A stretch of DNA of 64,000 nt from Nocardia vermiculata NBRC 100427 (GCF_001613265.1 NZ_BDCA01000020.1:62001-126000); one strand, 5' to 3'. Counted from the stretch's first letter, positions 16,854 to 25,717 are shown. Notes: generated from the letters alone by a model not told the origin. Numbers and translations are program-made.

Positions 16854-17966
16854 GTGCAGGTGGGATTCGGCGAAGGTTCGGACAGGCGGGACAGCGCGGC
16901 GACCGGTAGAAGTGACCGGCCGCCCACCGTTGCGCTGGTCACCGGCGCTAGCAGGTTCTTCGGCGGTAATGTCGTCACCCGGCTGGTCGCCGATCCCGCG
17001 ATCGAACGGGTCATCGCGGTCGATACCCGGATGCCCAGCCATGATCTGCTGCGGCGGATGGGCCGCGCCGAGTTCGTTCGCGCAGACATTCGAAACCCTT
17101 TGATACGCAAGGTGATCGAGCGGAATCAGGTCGACACCGTGGTACATCCTTCGGTGCTGTCGCGTCCGCCCGCCGGTGGTGGCCGCGCGGCGATGAAGGA
17201 TTACAACGTCTTCGGTGCCATGCAATTGATGGCGGTGTGCCAGAAGGCGCCCGGTGTACGTCGCGTGGTACTTCGTTCGTCCTCGGCAGTGTACGGCTGC
17301 GGTCCGAAGGACCCGGCGAAATTCACCGAGGAAATGAGTGCACGCACACCGCCGAGTGGATGGTTCGCGCGCGACATGATCGAGGTGGAGGCTTTCGCTC
17401 GCGGGCTGGCGCGCCGGCGCCCCGATATCGCCGCGGCGATACTCCGATTACCACCGATTGTGGGGCCCTGCCTGGCGGGGCGGGGTGTGCAGTATTTTCG
17501 TTCCCCGATCACACCGACGATTTTCGGTCGCGACCCGCGTATGCAGTTCTTGCACGAAGAGGATGCGATCGACGCGCTGGCCCATGCCGCATATTCCGCA
17601 CCGGGCGGAACCTTCAATGTCGCGGGGGACGGTGCATTGGCATTGTCGCAGGCCATCCGCCGGGCCGGCCGCGTCGAATTACCAGTACCCATGAGTGTCT
17701 TCCAAACGGTGGGCCGGTCGTTCATGGGCCCGGTGATGCGTGAGTTCACCACCGAGCAGATCGACTATTTCCACTTCGGCTGTGGATTGGACACCACGAG
17801 AATGCGCACCGAACTCGGCTTCGCACCGCGCTGGACGACGGTGCAGGCGTTCGACGATTTCATCGGGGGCGCAGCGTTGCGACCCGTCATCGATCCGAAC
17901 TGGATCGCCGCTGCAGAGAACAGACTCCTCGGCCTCGTCGGGGCCGAGACGGGAGCACATAGATGA
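16854..17966 (+). CDS. NAD-dependent epimerase/dehydratase family (Rv0501, galE2 homologue)
   Basis: A 370-residue extended SDR protein. The Rossmann fold starts at VALVTGASRFFGGNVVTRL near residue 25 and the NAD region continues with FVRADIRNPLIRKVI. The strand VVLRSSSAVYGCG fits the catalytic serine region, but the canonical YxxxK is missing: the equivalent segment reads GWFARDMIEVEAF. The mycobacterial homologue, annotated galE2, is also degenerate there, so ordinary UDP-galactose epimerase activity is doubtful. GTG 16854 is taken as start; GTG 16860 is possible. The stop overlaps the acyltransferase gene by four bases. Confidence 0.85.
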   Translation: MQVGFGEGSDRRDSAATGRSDRPPTVALVTGASRFFGGNVVTRLVADPAIERVIAVDTRMPSHDLLRRMGRAEFVRADIRNPLIRKVIERNQVDTVVHPSVLSRPPAGGGRAAMKDYNVFGAMQLMAVCQKAPGVRRVVLRSSSAVYGCGPKDPAKFTEEMSARTPPSGWFARDMIEVEAFARGLARRRPDIAAAILRLPPIVGPCLAGRGVQYFRSPITPTIFGRDPRMQFLHEEDAIDALAHAAYSAPGGTFNVAGDGALALSQAIRRAGRVELPVPMSVFQTVGRSFMGPVMREFTTEQIDYFHFGCGLDTTRMRTELGFAPRWTTVQAFDDFIGGAALRPVIDPNWIAAAENRLLGLVGAETGAHR

Positions 17967-18973
17967 ACGACGTGGCCAAAGTCATTCACCTGCACGATAC
18001 GGATTTCGAAACACGCCCACGGCCGGTTACCCGGCGCTGGCCCGGTGATTCCGCAGTGCAACCGGTGACATCACTGACCGAGCGGCTCGCCGAGGCAGCA
18101 CCGCCACGCACGCTGGGAGATATGGTCCGGGGTGCGGTGGCGGAGGGAATTCGCGGCGGCGCGGAATTTGCTCGACGTCGGCTCACCGGCGATTATCCGG
18201 TCGATGAATTCGGCCTCGACGAACACTTGCTCGAGTCGGTGATTCTGCCCGCGCTGCGTCCGTTGTCGGAGTTGTGGTTCCGGGTCGAGGTCAACGGCAT
18301 CGAGAACATCCCGTCGTCGGGCGGGGCCCTGGTGGTGTCGAATCATGCCGGTGTGGTGGCCCTCGACGCGCTGATGCTGCAACTCGCGGTGCACGACCGT
18401 CATCCGGACCACCGCCCGCTGCGGCTGCTGGCCGCCGACCTGGTGTTCGAACTGCCGGTGGTCGGTGGTATCGCGCGCAAGGCGGGACATACGCTGGCCT
18501 GCCCCGCCGATGCCGAGCGGCTGCTGCGGTCGGGCGCTGTGGCCGGTGTTTTCCCCGAGGGCTTCAAGGGCATCGGTAAGCCCTACTCCGAGCGCTACAA
18601 GCTCCAGCGCTTCGGGCGAGGCGGGTTCGTGTCGGCGGCGGTGAAGACAGGGACGCCGATCATTCCGTGCTCGATCGTCGGTTCCGAGGAGATCTATCCG
18701 AAGCTCGCCGACCTCAAACCGCTGGCTCGGCTGCTCGGACTGCCGTATTTCCCGGTGACACCGACCTTCCCGCATCTGGGACCGCTCGGGGTCGTCCCGC
18801 TACCGTCGAAATGGACCATCGAATTCGGTGCCCCGATCTCCACCGGCGAGTATTCGGCCGAGGCCGCCGACGATCCCATGACCATGTTCGAGGTCACCGA
18901 TCAGGTTCGTGAAACCATTCAGCAGACGCTCTACAAACTGCTCACCAAGCGGCGCAATCCGTTCACCGGCTGA
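17963..18973 (+). CDS. Lysophospholipid acyltransferase family protein (Rv0502 homologue)
   Basis: A 336-residue PlsC-like acyltransferase, probably peripheral to the membrane. The conserved His-Asp motif appears as SNHAGVVALDALML near residue 125, with a longer spacing than the classic HX4D, as in this actinobacterial subfamily. The second motif is GVFPEGFKGIGKPY. The substrate is probably an acyl acceptor lipid, not defined by sequence. ATG 17963 overlaps the preceding stop (ATGA), so the two products are probably made together. Confidence 0.87.
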   Translation: MNDVAKVIHLHDTDFETRPRPVTRRWPGDSAVQPVTSLTERLAEAAPPRTLGDMVRGAVAEGIRGGAEFARRRLTGDYPVDEFGLDEHLLESVILPALRPLSELWFRVEVNGIENIPSSGGALVVSNHAGVVALDALMLQLAVHDRHPDHRPLRLLAADLVFELPVVGGIARKAGHTLACPADAERLLRSGAVAGVFPEGFKGIGKPYSERYKLQRFGRGGFVSAAVKTGTPIIPCSIVGSEEIYPKLADLKPLARLLGLPYFPVTPTFPHLGPLGVVPLPSKWTIEFGAPISTGEYSAEAADDPMTMFEVTDQVRETIQQTLYKLLTKRRNPFTG

Positions 18974-18975
18974 AC

Positions 18976-18999
18976 CGGCCGCCGCGGATGCGGCGGCCG
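18976..18999. terminator. Bidirectional terminator between the acyltransferase gene and serB1
   Basis: CGGCCGCCGC (18976-18985) and GCGGCGGCCG (18990-18999) form a perfect 10-bp stem with a four-base loop, placed between two convergent genes. Confidence 0.8.
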
Positions 19000-19003
19000 A
19001 TGT

Positions 19004-20068
19004 TCACGCGTGCTGTTCGCGGCGCCGGGTCAGCACGGCCGCCGCGGCGCCACCTGCCGCACCCAATGCCAGTGCGGTCGGAACACCGATTTTCGCGGCC
19101 TTGCGGCCGGTGCGGAAATCGCGTATCTCCCAGCCGCGATTCTTCGCCACTTCGCGCAGGTCCGAATCCGGATTGATGGCCACCGAGGTGCCGGTCAGCG
19201 ACAACATCGGGACATCGTTGTGGCTGTCGGAATATGCCGTGCAGCGCTTGAGGTTGAGTCCCTCGCGAATGGCCAGGGTACGTACCGCGTGGGCCTTGCC
19301 GAGGCCGTGCAGAATATCGCCGACCAGGCGGCCGGTGAAGACACCGTCGACACTTTCGGCGACCGTGCCCAGGGCGCCGGTCAGACCCAGTCGTTTCGCG
19401 ATGACCTGAGCCAGCTCCACCGGTGTGGCGGTGACCAGCCAGACCTGCTGGCCGGCATCCAGATGCATTTGCGCCAATGCCCGGGTACCCGGCCAGATCT
19501 TGTCGGCGATGATTTCGTCGTAGATTTCCTCGCCCAGCTCGGCCAGTTCGGCGGTGGACCGGCCGGCGATGAATGCCAGCGCCTTTTCCTTTCCGCTGGC
19601 CATATCGCCCTGGCTTTCCTTCCCGGTGACCCGGAATTTCACCTGCTTCCAGGCGATATCGGCCAGATCCGAGGTCCGGAAATATTTCCGGACCGCAAGT
19701 CCCCGGGCAAAATGCACAATCGAGGCGCCCTGCACCATCGTGTTGTCCACATCGAAGAATGCGGCGGCAGTCAGATCCCGTGGCGGGCGTGCGTGCGGCG
19801 GCAATTCCGACGCGGATTCGGCCGTATCGGTTTCCGCCAATTCCGCGTCGTGCAGCGCGAGGGCCGCGTCCGCGCTGGCCTCGCCGGCGAGATTGGCGCG
19901 AACCTCTTCCTCACTGGGCCCGAACGGACTGCGCGCGATCCGTGTGAGCTGGTCCGACAAGCCTTGCCCCCAGCGGGCCGGGAATTCGCCGAACCTGCCC
20001 GCGATGAAACCCGTCCTCGCATCTTTCGATCGTTCCGGCACCAGTACCTCCGCTGTTCGCGCGATCAC
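19004..20068 (-). CDS. serB1: HAD-IB family hydrolase (SerB1-like)
   Basis: A 354-residue HAD phosphatase of subfamily IB, like Rv0505c (serB1). The nucleophile motif is FFDVDNTMVQGASIV near residue 105, motif II is WLVTATPVEL, and motifs III/IV lie in KRCTAYSDSHNDVPML. Phosphoserine phosphatase is the annotation used for the family, but other small phosphoesters are possible. The first 100 residues are an extension without a clear fold, and the C terminus ends in a hydrophobic alanine/glycine segment (about 325-345) before a basic tail, so membrane attachment is possible. Confidence 0.87.
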   Translation of the reverse strand: MIARTAEVLVPERSKDARTGFIAGRFGEFPARWGQGLSDQLTRIARSPFGPSEEEVRANLAGEASADAALALHDAELAETDTAESASELPPHARPPRDLTAAAFFDVDNTMVQGASIVHFARGLAVRKYFRTSDLADIAWKQVKFRVTGKESQGDMASGKEKALAFIAGRSTAELAELGEEIYDEIIADKIWPGTRALAQMHLDAGQQVWLVTATPVELAQVIAKRLGLTGALGTVAESVDGVFTGRLVGDILHGLGKAHAVRTLAIREGLNLKRCTAYSDSHNDVPMLSLTGTSVAINPDSDLREVAKNRGWEIRDFRTGRKAAKIGVPTALALGAAGGAAAAVLTRRREQHA

Positions 20069-20121
20069 TCCAACATTAGCCGAGCGAAGCGCTGTTCCGA
20101 TGGCTGCTCGTGGATGTGTGC

Positions 20122-20382
20122 TCAGTGACTCAAATCGGCGCGTAAGCGGGGCTCGTCGACATCGAAGTAACTGTGTTCACGGCCGTCCAGCAATACCACC
20201 GGCAGCCGGTCTCCGAACTCGGCACGCAGCGACGGATCGGTGGCCGCGGCCGCGTCGACGTCGATCGTTGCCGGCTGCAGACCGAAGTCGGCGCAGATCG
20301 CACGTAACTGCGTCAGCGCGACCGTGCACATGGCGCAGCCGTCGCGGGTCAGCAAAGTCACCGAATGTGTGGCGGTACTCAT
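20122..20382 (-). CDS. Glutaredoxin-like protein (Rv0508 homologue)
   Basis: An 86-residue thioredoxin-fold protein. VTLLTRDGCAMCTVALTQLRAI contains the redox CxxC (CAMC), and RLPVVLLDGREH carries the cis-proline loop. Probable cytosolic thiol-disulfide or mycoredoxin-like role; with mshA in the window, a mycothiol-linked function is conceivable but not shown. The ATG at 20382 fits the mycobacterial start; ATG 20400 adds six residues. It is divergent from rex. Confidence 0.87.
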   Translation of the reverse strand: MSTATHSVTLLTRDGCAMCTVALTQLRAICADFGLQPATIDVDAAAATDPSLRAEFGDRLPVVLLDGREHSYFDVDEPRLRADLSH

Positions 20383-20478
20383 GCCGCCATTAAATGCCAC
20401 GCCGCCGACAGAGTCGCCATTACCCGCTGAACAGGACGGAACAGTGTGATGAGTGGAGAGTGACTGAATTCACCGACT

Positions 20479-20496
20479 TTGTGCAGGGCTTCACAA
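20479..20496. promoter_or_regulatory. Rex operator upstream of rex
   Basis: TTGTGCAGGGCTTCACAA is an inverted repeat of TTGTG(A)A-N4-TTCACAA with a single mismatch. It matches the Rex operator consensus known from Streptomyces and other Gram-positives. It lies about 160 bases before the rex start and between rex and the divergent glutaredoxin gene. Rex bound here would be released when NADH rises, giving redox control of rex-hemA-hemC-hemD. Confidence 0.85.
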
Positions 20497-20656
20497 GCGG
20501 TTACGGTGGGGAGCGAGCGACCCGCCTAGCCGCTGGCGGCGGACGCACCGCACCCGTGTACGAAAACGGATCCGAAGACCGATGCCTACCCCCGGCGTCG
20601 GCGGTGGACAAGCGAAGCCCGGATATCATCCCCGGCCGGACGAGGAGCCGAACGAC

Positions 20657-21568
20657 GTGACAGAGCAGCATGAGACGCCCAGTGGCGCCTCCGGCAGAGC
20701 TCTGAACAGCGTTTCCGGCAAATCCATCAATAAGGACATCCCGCAGGCGACGGTGACCCGACTGGCCACCTACCTCCGAGTCCTCGCCGTCCTGGCCGAC
20801 GAGGGTGTGCTCATCGTATCGAGTGAAGAACTCGCTGTCGCGGCGGGTGTCGGTTCGGCCAAGCTACGCAAGGATCTATCCTTTCTCGGCCCCAACGGAG
20901 TTCGGGGGGTCGGCTACGACGTGGCAAAGCTGCGCGCGCGGGTCGAGGACGTCCTCGGTCTGGCCGACGGGCACCGCGTGATTCTGGTCGGCGCCGGAAA
21001 TCTGGGCCGTGCCCTGGCCGGCTACGGCGGATTCTCCCGGCGCGGCTTCACCACCGTCGGCATCTTCGACAACGATCCGGAATCGGTCGGCGCCTCGGTC
21101 GGTGGCCTGCGGGTGCGCGATACCGCGGAACTGCACAGCGCGGTTGCGGACCTGCGGCCCACGATCGCCGTGGTGACCGTGCCCGACTCCGCCGCGCAGA
21201 GCGTCTGCGACGAACTCGTCGAGGCCGGTGTGCAGTGCATTCTCAGCTTCTCCCCGGTGAATCTCGCGGTCCCCGCGACCGTCGAGGTGCGCCGGGTCGA
21301 TCTCGCCGTCGAACTGCAGATGTTGTCGTTCGAGCGGGCCCGCAGCGCTGATCTCGAATCCGTGGACGGGCCCGCCGCCGTCGGCACTGAGCGGCCTGCC
21401 GCTGCTGTCGGCTCCGAGCGGCGTGCGGCGGGGGAGACCGTGCGCGCGGCATCCACCTCGATCGGTCGCCGGGTCGCCGGTCGCGCCGCCCGTCAGTCAA
21501 CTCCCCGTCAGACAACCTCGCATTCGGCAACGGAGCCAACCAGCAAGGGATCGGTGGTCGCACCATGA
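20657..21568 (+). CDS. rex: Redox-sensing transcriptional repressor Rex
   Basis: Senses the NADH/NAD+ ratio and represses respiratory and heme genes. The 303-residue protein has an N-terminal winged helix (about residues 25-85: IPQATVTRLATYLRVLAVL, then VGSAKLRKDLSFLGPNGVRGVGYDV) and a Rossmann NAD(H) domain starting at VILVGAGNLGRALAGYGGF with GIFDND. Residues from about 235 form an Ala/Ser/Arg/Thr-rich tail not found in short Rex proteins. GAGGAG at 20642-20647 supports GTG 20657. The stop overlaps hemA by four bases. M. tuberculosis lacks rex in this operon. Confidence 0.95.
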   Translation: MTEQHETPSGASGRALNSVSGKSINKDIPQATVTRLATYLRVLAVLADEGVLIVSSEELAVAAGVGSAKLRKDLSFLGPNGVRGVGYDVAKLRARVEDVLGLADGHRVILVGAGNLGRALAGYGGFSRRGFTTVGIFDNDPESVGASVGGLRVRDTAELHSAVADLRPTIAVVTVPDSAAQSVCDELVEAGVQCILSFSPVNLAVPATVEVRRVDLAVELQMLSFERARSADLESVDGPAAVGTERPAAAVGSERRAAGETVRAASTSIGRRVAGRAARQSTPRQTTSHSATEPTSKGSVVAP

Positions 21569-22953
21569 GCGTGCTTCTCGTCGGAATTTCGCATCGCAGC
21601 GCCCCGGTTGCGGTGCTCGAGAAGGTGGCGGTCACCGAGGAAGACAGGCCCAAGTTCACGGACCGGATGCTGGCCTCGCAGCATGTCTCCGAGGCGATGA
21701 TCGTCTCCACCTGCAACCGCGTCGAGATCTACGCCGTGGTCGACGCGTTCCACGGTGGTCTCGCGGAGGTCGGTGATCTGCTGGCGAAGCATGCGGATCT
21801 GCCACTGCCGGAACTCACCAAGCATGCGTACGTCCGCTACGGCGAAGCCGCGGCCGAGCACCTGTTCGCGGTGGCCAGCGGCCTGGATTCGATGGTCGTC
21901 GGTGAGCAGCAGGTCTTGAGCCAGATCCGTGCGGCCTACGCCGCGGCCGATGCGCAACAGGCCGCCGGGCGCACCATGCACGAGCTGGCGCAGCACGCAC
22001 TGCGCGTCGGTAAGCGAGTGCATTCGGAGACCGGTATCGACCGGGCCGGCGCCTCCGTCGTTTCGGTGGCGCTGGACCGTGCCACCGCAATTCTGGGCGA
22101 TCTGACCGGGCGGACCGCGGTGGTGGTCGGCGCGGGCGCGATGGGCAGTCTCTCGGTGGCGCATCTGGCGCGTGCCGGAATAGGCCGGATCGTGGTGGTC
22201 AACCGCACTCTCGATCGTGCCGAGCGCCTCGCCGCCACCGCGACCACGATGCACGGCGCGCCCGCCGGCGCAGTGGAGCTGTCGAACCTGGTCAACGCCA
22301 TGGCCGACGCGGACCTCGTCATCACCAGCACCGGTGCGGTCGGCACGGTGGTCAGTCTCGCCGATGCCCACCGGGCGCTGAACGTCTCGCGGGCCGGACA
22401 TCAGATGGTGATCTGCGATCTGGGCCTGCCCCGCGATGTGGATACCGCGGTGGCCGGGCTGCCCGATGTGTCCGTCATCGATATGGAGACCCTGCAGCGG
22501 GACCCCGCGGCCGGTGTGGCGGCGGACGACACCAGCGCCGCCCGTGGCCTGGTCGCCGAGGAGCTCGCCAAGTACCTGTCCGGTCAGCGGATGGCGGAAG
22601 TCACCCCGACCGTCGCGGCGCTGCGGCAGCGCGCGGCCGAGGTGGTCGAGGCCGAACTCATGCGGCTGGAATCCAAGCTTCCCGATCTGGACGATCCGCA
22701 ACGTGAGGAAGTGGGCCGGACGGTGCGCCGGGTGGTGGACAAACTGCTGCACGCGCCCACGGTCCGGGTCAAGCAGTTGGCCTCGGTGCCGGGCGGCGGC
22801 AGTTACGCCGAGGCATTGCGCGAATTGTTCGAATTGAAACCTGGTGCGGCACAAGCTGTTGCGGCACCCATGGAAATCGCCACCGTCGGCGGCGAATTGG
22901 CCGACGATTTCACAACGAGCCATCTCGGAGACGAACAGGGGCATCCGCAGTGA
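21565..22953 (+). CDS. hemA: Glutamyl-tRNA reductase
   Basis: First committed step of the C5 heme pathway: NADPH reduction of glutamyl-tRNA to glutamate-1-semialdehyde, which HemL then converts. The 462-residue protein has the catalytic-cysteine motif STCNRVEIYAV near residue 50, the substrate motif GEQQVLSQIRAAYAAA, and the NADPH Rossmann motif VVVGAGAMGSLSVAHLARAG near residue 185. The dimerisation helix follows at the C terminus. Overlap of four bases with both rex and hemC indicates a coupled operon under Rex. Confidence 0.97.
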   Translation: MSVLLVGISHRSAPVAVLEKVAVTEEDRPKFTDRMLASQHVSEAMIVSTCNRVEIYAVVDAFHGGLAEVGDLLAKHADLPLPELTKHAYVRYGEAAAEHLFAVASGLDSMVVGEQQVLSQIRAAYAAADAQQAAGRTMHELAQHALRVGKRVHSETGIDRAGASVVSVALDRATAILGDLTGRTAVVVGAGAMGSLSVAHLARAGIGRIVVVNRTLDRAERLAATATTMHGAPAGAVELSNLVNAMADADLVITSTGAVGTVVSLADAHRALNVSRAGHQMVICDLGLPRDVDTAVAGLPDVSVIDMETLQRDPAAGVAADDTSAARGLVAEELAKYLSGQRMAEVTPTVAALRQRAAEVVEAELMRLESKLPDLDDPQREEVGRTVRRVVDKLLHAPTVRVKQLASVPGGGSYAEALRELFELKPGAAQAVAAPMEIATVGGELADDFTTSHLGDEQGHPQ

Positions 22954-24065
22954 GCGCTGATACGGCCGTCGCCATCGGAGACTCCACCGAGGTCGGCACC
23001 CAGGAGCAGAACATGACTCGACGTGGCACCACCGATGTGCCGTGGCGGATCGGTACCCGCGGCAGCGTTTTGGCCATGACACAGGCCGGTACCGTGCGCG
23101 ATGCACTCATCGCCGCCGGGCAGAACGCCGAACTGGTGGTCGTGAAGACCGCCGGTGACAAATCCTCCGATCCGGTCGCGAAGATCGGCGTCGGAGTATT
23201 CACCGCGGCCCTGCGTGAGGAATTGGCCGCGGGCGCTGTCGATATCGCGGTCCACTCCTACAAGGACCTGCCCACCGCGTCGGATCCGCGGTTCACCATC
23301 GCCGCGATTCCGCCGCGCGAGGACCCCCGCGACGCACTGGTCGCCCGTGACGGGCTGGTACTGGGTGAGTTGCCGGCCGGATCCGTCATCGGTACCTCCG
23401 CCCCCCGGCGGGCCGCGCAGTTGCGGGCGCTGGGGCTGGGCCTCGAGATCGTGCCGCTGCGCGGCAATATCGACACCAGACTTCGTAAGGTCGCCGAGGG
23501 TGAACTCGACGCCGTGGTGATTGCGCGGGCCGGGCTGTCCCGCGTCGATCGCCTCGGCTCGGTCACCGAGGCACTGGAACCGGTGCAGATGTTGCCGGCA
23601 CCGGCCCAGGGCGCGCTCGCGGTCGAATGCCGCAGCGAGGAAAGCGATCTCGTGACCATCCTGTCCGCCCTCGACGATGCGGGCACCCGTGCCCGGGTCG
23701 TCGCCGAACGTGCGCTGCTGGCAGAACTCGAGGCCGGTTGCACGGCACCACTGGGCGCGTTGGCCGAGATCGTCGAGTCATTGGACGATGATGGCCGGGT
23801 GTTCGAGGAACTGTCGCTGCGCGCAGGCGTGGCGGCGATCGACGGTTCGGACGTGATCCGGGCCTCGACGGTCGGCTCGCTCGCGGATGCCGAGCAGCTG
23901 GGCCGCGATCTGGCGCGTGAACTCCTGGATCTGGGCGCGCGCGACCTGTTGGCCGTGGAGGCCGACGGCGACCTGCCGGCCGCAGCGGCACACGGCGACC
24001 TGCCGGCCGCAGGGGCCGATAACACCGACTTCACCAATTCCAGCCCGATGGAGAACAAACCATGA
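22950..24065 (+). CDS. hemC: Porphobilinogen deaminase (hydroxymethylbilane synthase)
   Basis: Joins four porphobilinogens into hydroxymethylbilane. The 371-residue protein has WRIGTRGSVLAMTQAG at the start of domain 1, the active-site Asp region VHSYKDLPT, the arginine-rich SAPRRAAQLRAL, and the dipyrromethane-cofactor cysteine in ELEAGCTAPLGA. About 30 residues precede the normal start. An in-frame 27-base tandem duplication near 23965-24012 repeats GDLPAA in the C-terminal tail, which is otherwise disordered. The GTG start overlaps hemA and the stop overlaps the next gene. Confidence 0.96.
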   Translation: MSADTAVAIGDSTEVGTQEQNMTRRGTTDVPWRIGTRGSVLAMTQAGTVRDALIAAGQNAELVVVKTAGDKSSDPVAKIGVGVFTAALREELAAGAVDIAVHSYKDLPTASDPRFTIAAIPPREDPRDALVARDGLVLGELPAGSVIGTSAPRRAAQLRALGLGLEIVPLRGNIDTRLRKVAEGELDAVVIARAGLSRVDRLGSVTEALEPVQMLPAPAQGALAVECRSEESDLVTILSALDDAGTRARVVAERALLAELEAGCTAPLGALAEIVESLDDDGRVFEELSLRAGVAAIDGSDVIRASTVGSLADAEQLGRDLARELLDLGARDLLAVEADGDLPAAAAHGDLPAAGADNTDFTNSSPMENKP

Positions 24066-25633
24066 GCGAGCGCAGCCGTGCCACCAAGAAGCATCCCGGA
24101 CGGATTCTGTTCGTCGGGTCGGGTCCGGGTGACCCGGCGCTGCTCACGGTCCGTGCCCGCGAGGTACTGGGACGAGCGCGTCTGGCGTTCACCGACCCCG
24201 ACGTGGACAAGGGCGTGCTGGCCATGATCGGCACTGCCGTGGAACCGGGACCGGAGGGCGAATCCGCCGTGGACGTGCGCCCCGCCCTCGGCGAGCCCAC
24301 CGAGGTGGCCAAGACACTGGTGCACGAGGCCCGCGCCGGACACGATGTGGTGCGGCTGGTCTCGGGCGACCCGATGACCACCGATTCGGTGATCGCCGAG
24401 ATCAACTCCGTCACCCGTTCCCATATGACCTTCGAGGTGCTGCCCGGGCTGCCCTCGGGTGCCACCGTCCCGGCCTATGCGGGGATCGCGCTGGGTTCCT
24501 CGCACACCGAGGTCGATGTGCGCGGTGATGTCGACTGGGCCGGGGTCGCCTCCGCCCCCGCGCCACTGATTCTGCACGCCACCTCCGGCCATCTCGCCGA
24601 AACCGCGAGTGCGCTGGTGGAGCACGGTCTCGCGCCGCAGACGCCGGTGGCGGTGACCGTCCGTGGCACCACCCGCCAGCAGCGCACCATCGAGGCGACG
24701 CTGGCCACCTTGAATTCCGCAGCATCCGAACTGGTCGGGCCGCTCGTGGTCACGGTCGGCAAGGAGGTCGAGAAGCGGGCGAAGATGTCGTGGTGGGAGT
24801 CGCGGGCACTGTACGGCTGGACCGTGCTGGTGCCGCGGACCAAGGAGCAGGCCGGCGAGATGAGCGAGAAGCTCGTCATGCACGGCGCCATCCCGATGGA
24901 GGTCCCGACGATCGCGGTCGAGCCGCCGCGCAGCCCCGCGCAGATGGAGCGCGCGGTGAAGGGACTGGTCGACGGCCGCTATCAGTGGGTGGTGTTCACC
25001 TCCACCAACGCGGTGCGCGCGGTGTGGGAGAAGTTCGGCGAGTTCGGACTGGATGCGCGGGCCTTCTCCGGTGTGAAGATCGCGTGTGTGGGTGAGGCGA
25101 CGGCCGACAAGGTGCGGTCCTTCGGTATCACGCCTGAACTGCTGCCCAGCGGTGAGCAGTCCTCGGAAGGACTGCTGGCCGACTTCCCGCCCTACGACGA
25201 TGTTTTCGATCCGGTGAATCGGGTGCTGTTGCCGCGCGCCGACATCGCCACCGAAACCCTGGCCGAGGGTCTGCGTGACCGGGGCTGGGAGATCGACGAT
25301 GTCACCGCGTACCGGACCGTGCGTGCCTCGCCGCCGCCCGCGGAGACCCGCGAGATGATCAAGACCGGTGGTTTCGACGCGGTGCTGTTCACCTCCTCGT
25401 CCACGGTCCGGAATCTGGTGGGTATCGCCGGAAAGCCGCACGCGCGCACGATCGTTGCCTGCATCGGCCCCAGGACCGCCGAAACGGCCGTCGAATTCGG
25501 TCTGCGCGTGGATGTGCAGCCCGAGCTGGCTCAGGTCGGCCCGCTGGTCGACGCCCTGGCCGAGCACGCCGCCCATCTGCGCGCCGAGGGCCTGCTGCCC
25601 CCGCCGCGCAAGAAGAGCCGCCGCAGCCGCTGA
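24062..25633 (+). CDS. hemD: Fused uroporphyrinogen-III C-methyltransferase / uroporphyrinogen-III synthase
   Basis: A 523-residue bifunctional protein. Residues about 12-245 are a SUMT/CobA methyltransferase domain (GSGPGDPALLTVRAREVL, SGDPMTTD, GLPSGATVPAYAGIALG), which would methylate uroporphyrinogen III towards siroheme and cobalamin. Residues about 265-510 are the HemD synthase domain (TVLVPRTKEQAGEMSEKL, VFTSTNAVRAVWEKF, VLFTSSSTVRNLVG), which cyclises hydroxymethylbilane. This is the fusion found in Rv0511. The linker and the C terminus are basic. The gene closes the rex-hemA-hemC-hemD operon. Confidence 0.94.
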   Translation: MSERSRATKKHPGRILFVGSGPGDPALLTVRAREVLGRARLAFTDPDVDKGVLAMIGTAVEPGPEGESAVDVRPALGEPTEVAKTLVHEARAGHDVVRLVSGDPMTTDSVIAEINSVTRSHMTFEVLPGLPSGATVPAYAGIALGSSHTEVDVRGDVDWAGVASAPAPLILHATSGHLAETASALVEHGLAPQTPVAVTVRGTTRQQRTIEATLATLNSAASELVGPLVVTVGKEVEKRAKMSWWESRALYGWTVLVPRTKEQAGEMSEKLVMHGAIPMEVPTIAVEPPRSPAQMERAVKGLVDGRYQWVVFTSTNAVRAVWEKFGEFGLDARAFSGVKIACVGEATADKVRSFGITPELLPSGEQSSEGLLADFPPYDDVFDPVNRVLLPRADIATETLAEGLRDRGWEIDDVTAYRTVRASPPPAETREMIKTGGFDAVLFTSSSTVRNLVGIAGKPHARTIVACIGPRTAETAVEFGLRVDVQPELAQVGPLVDALAEHAAHLRAEGLLPPPRKKSRRSR

Positions 25634-25652
25634 GCGTGCCCGAATCACGTCC

Positions 25653-25687
25653 GTGCCCGCGATTGCCGACCAGGCAGTCGCGGGCAC
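25653..25687. terminator. Strong terminator after hemD
   Basis: GTGCCCGCGA (25653-25662) pairs with TCGCGGGCAC (25678-25687), and TGCC pairs with GGCA inside, giving a 15-bp stem with one wobble. AGCGTGTTTT follows. It lies between convergent genes and may act both ways. Confidence 0.88.
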
Positions 25688-25717
25688 AGCGTGTTTTCGG
25701 CGTGACGTGTGCACCGT

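Noticed and set aside
20401..20656. A cobalamin or other riboswitch before the hem operon
   Set aside because: No conserved B12-box or other aptamer core seen; the only clear signal is the Rex site.
21508..23106. A 532-codon minus-strand frame opposite hemA
   Set aside because: His/Arg-rich shadow with no recognisable domain.
23258..25714. An 818-codon minus-strand frame across hemC and hemD
   Set aside because: It is antisense to two certain genes and lacks any domain; the open frame arises from codon bias.
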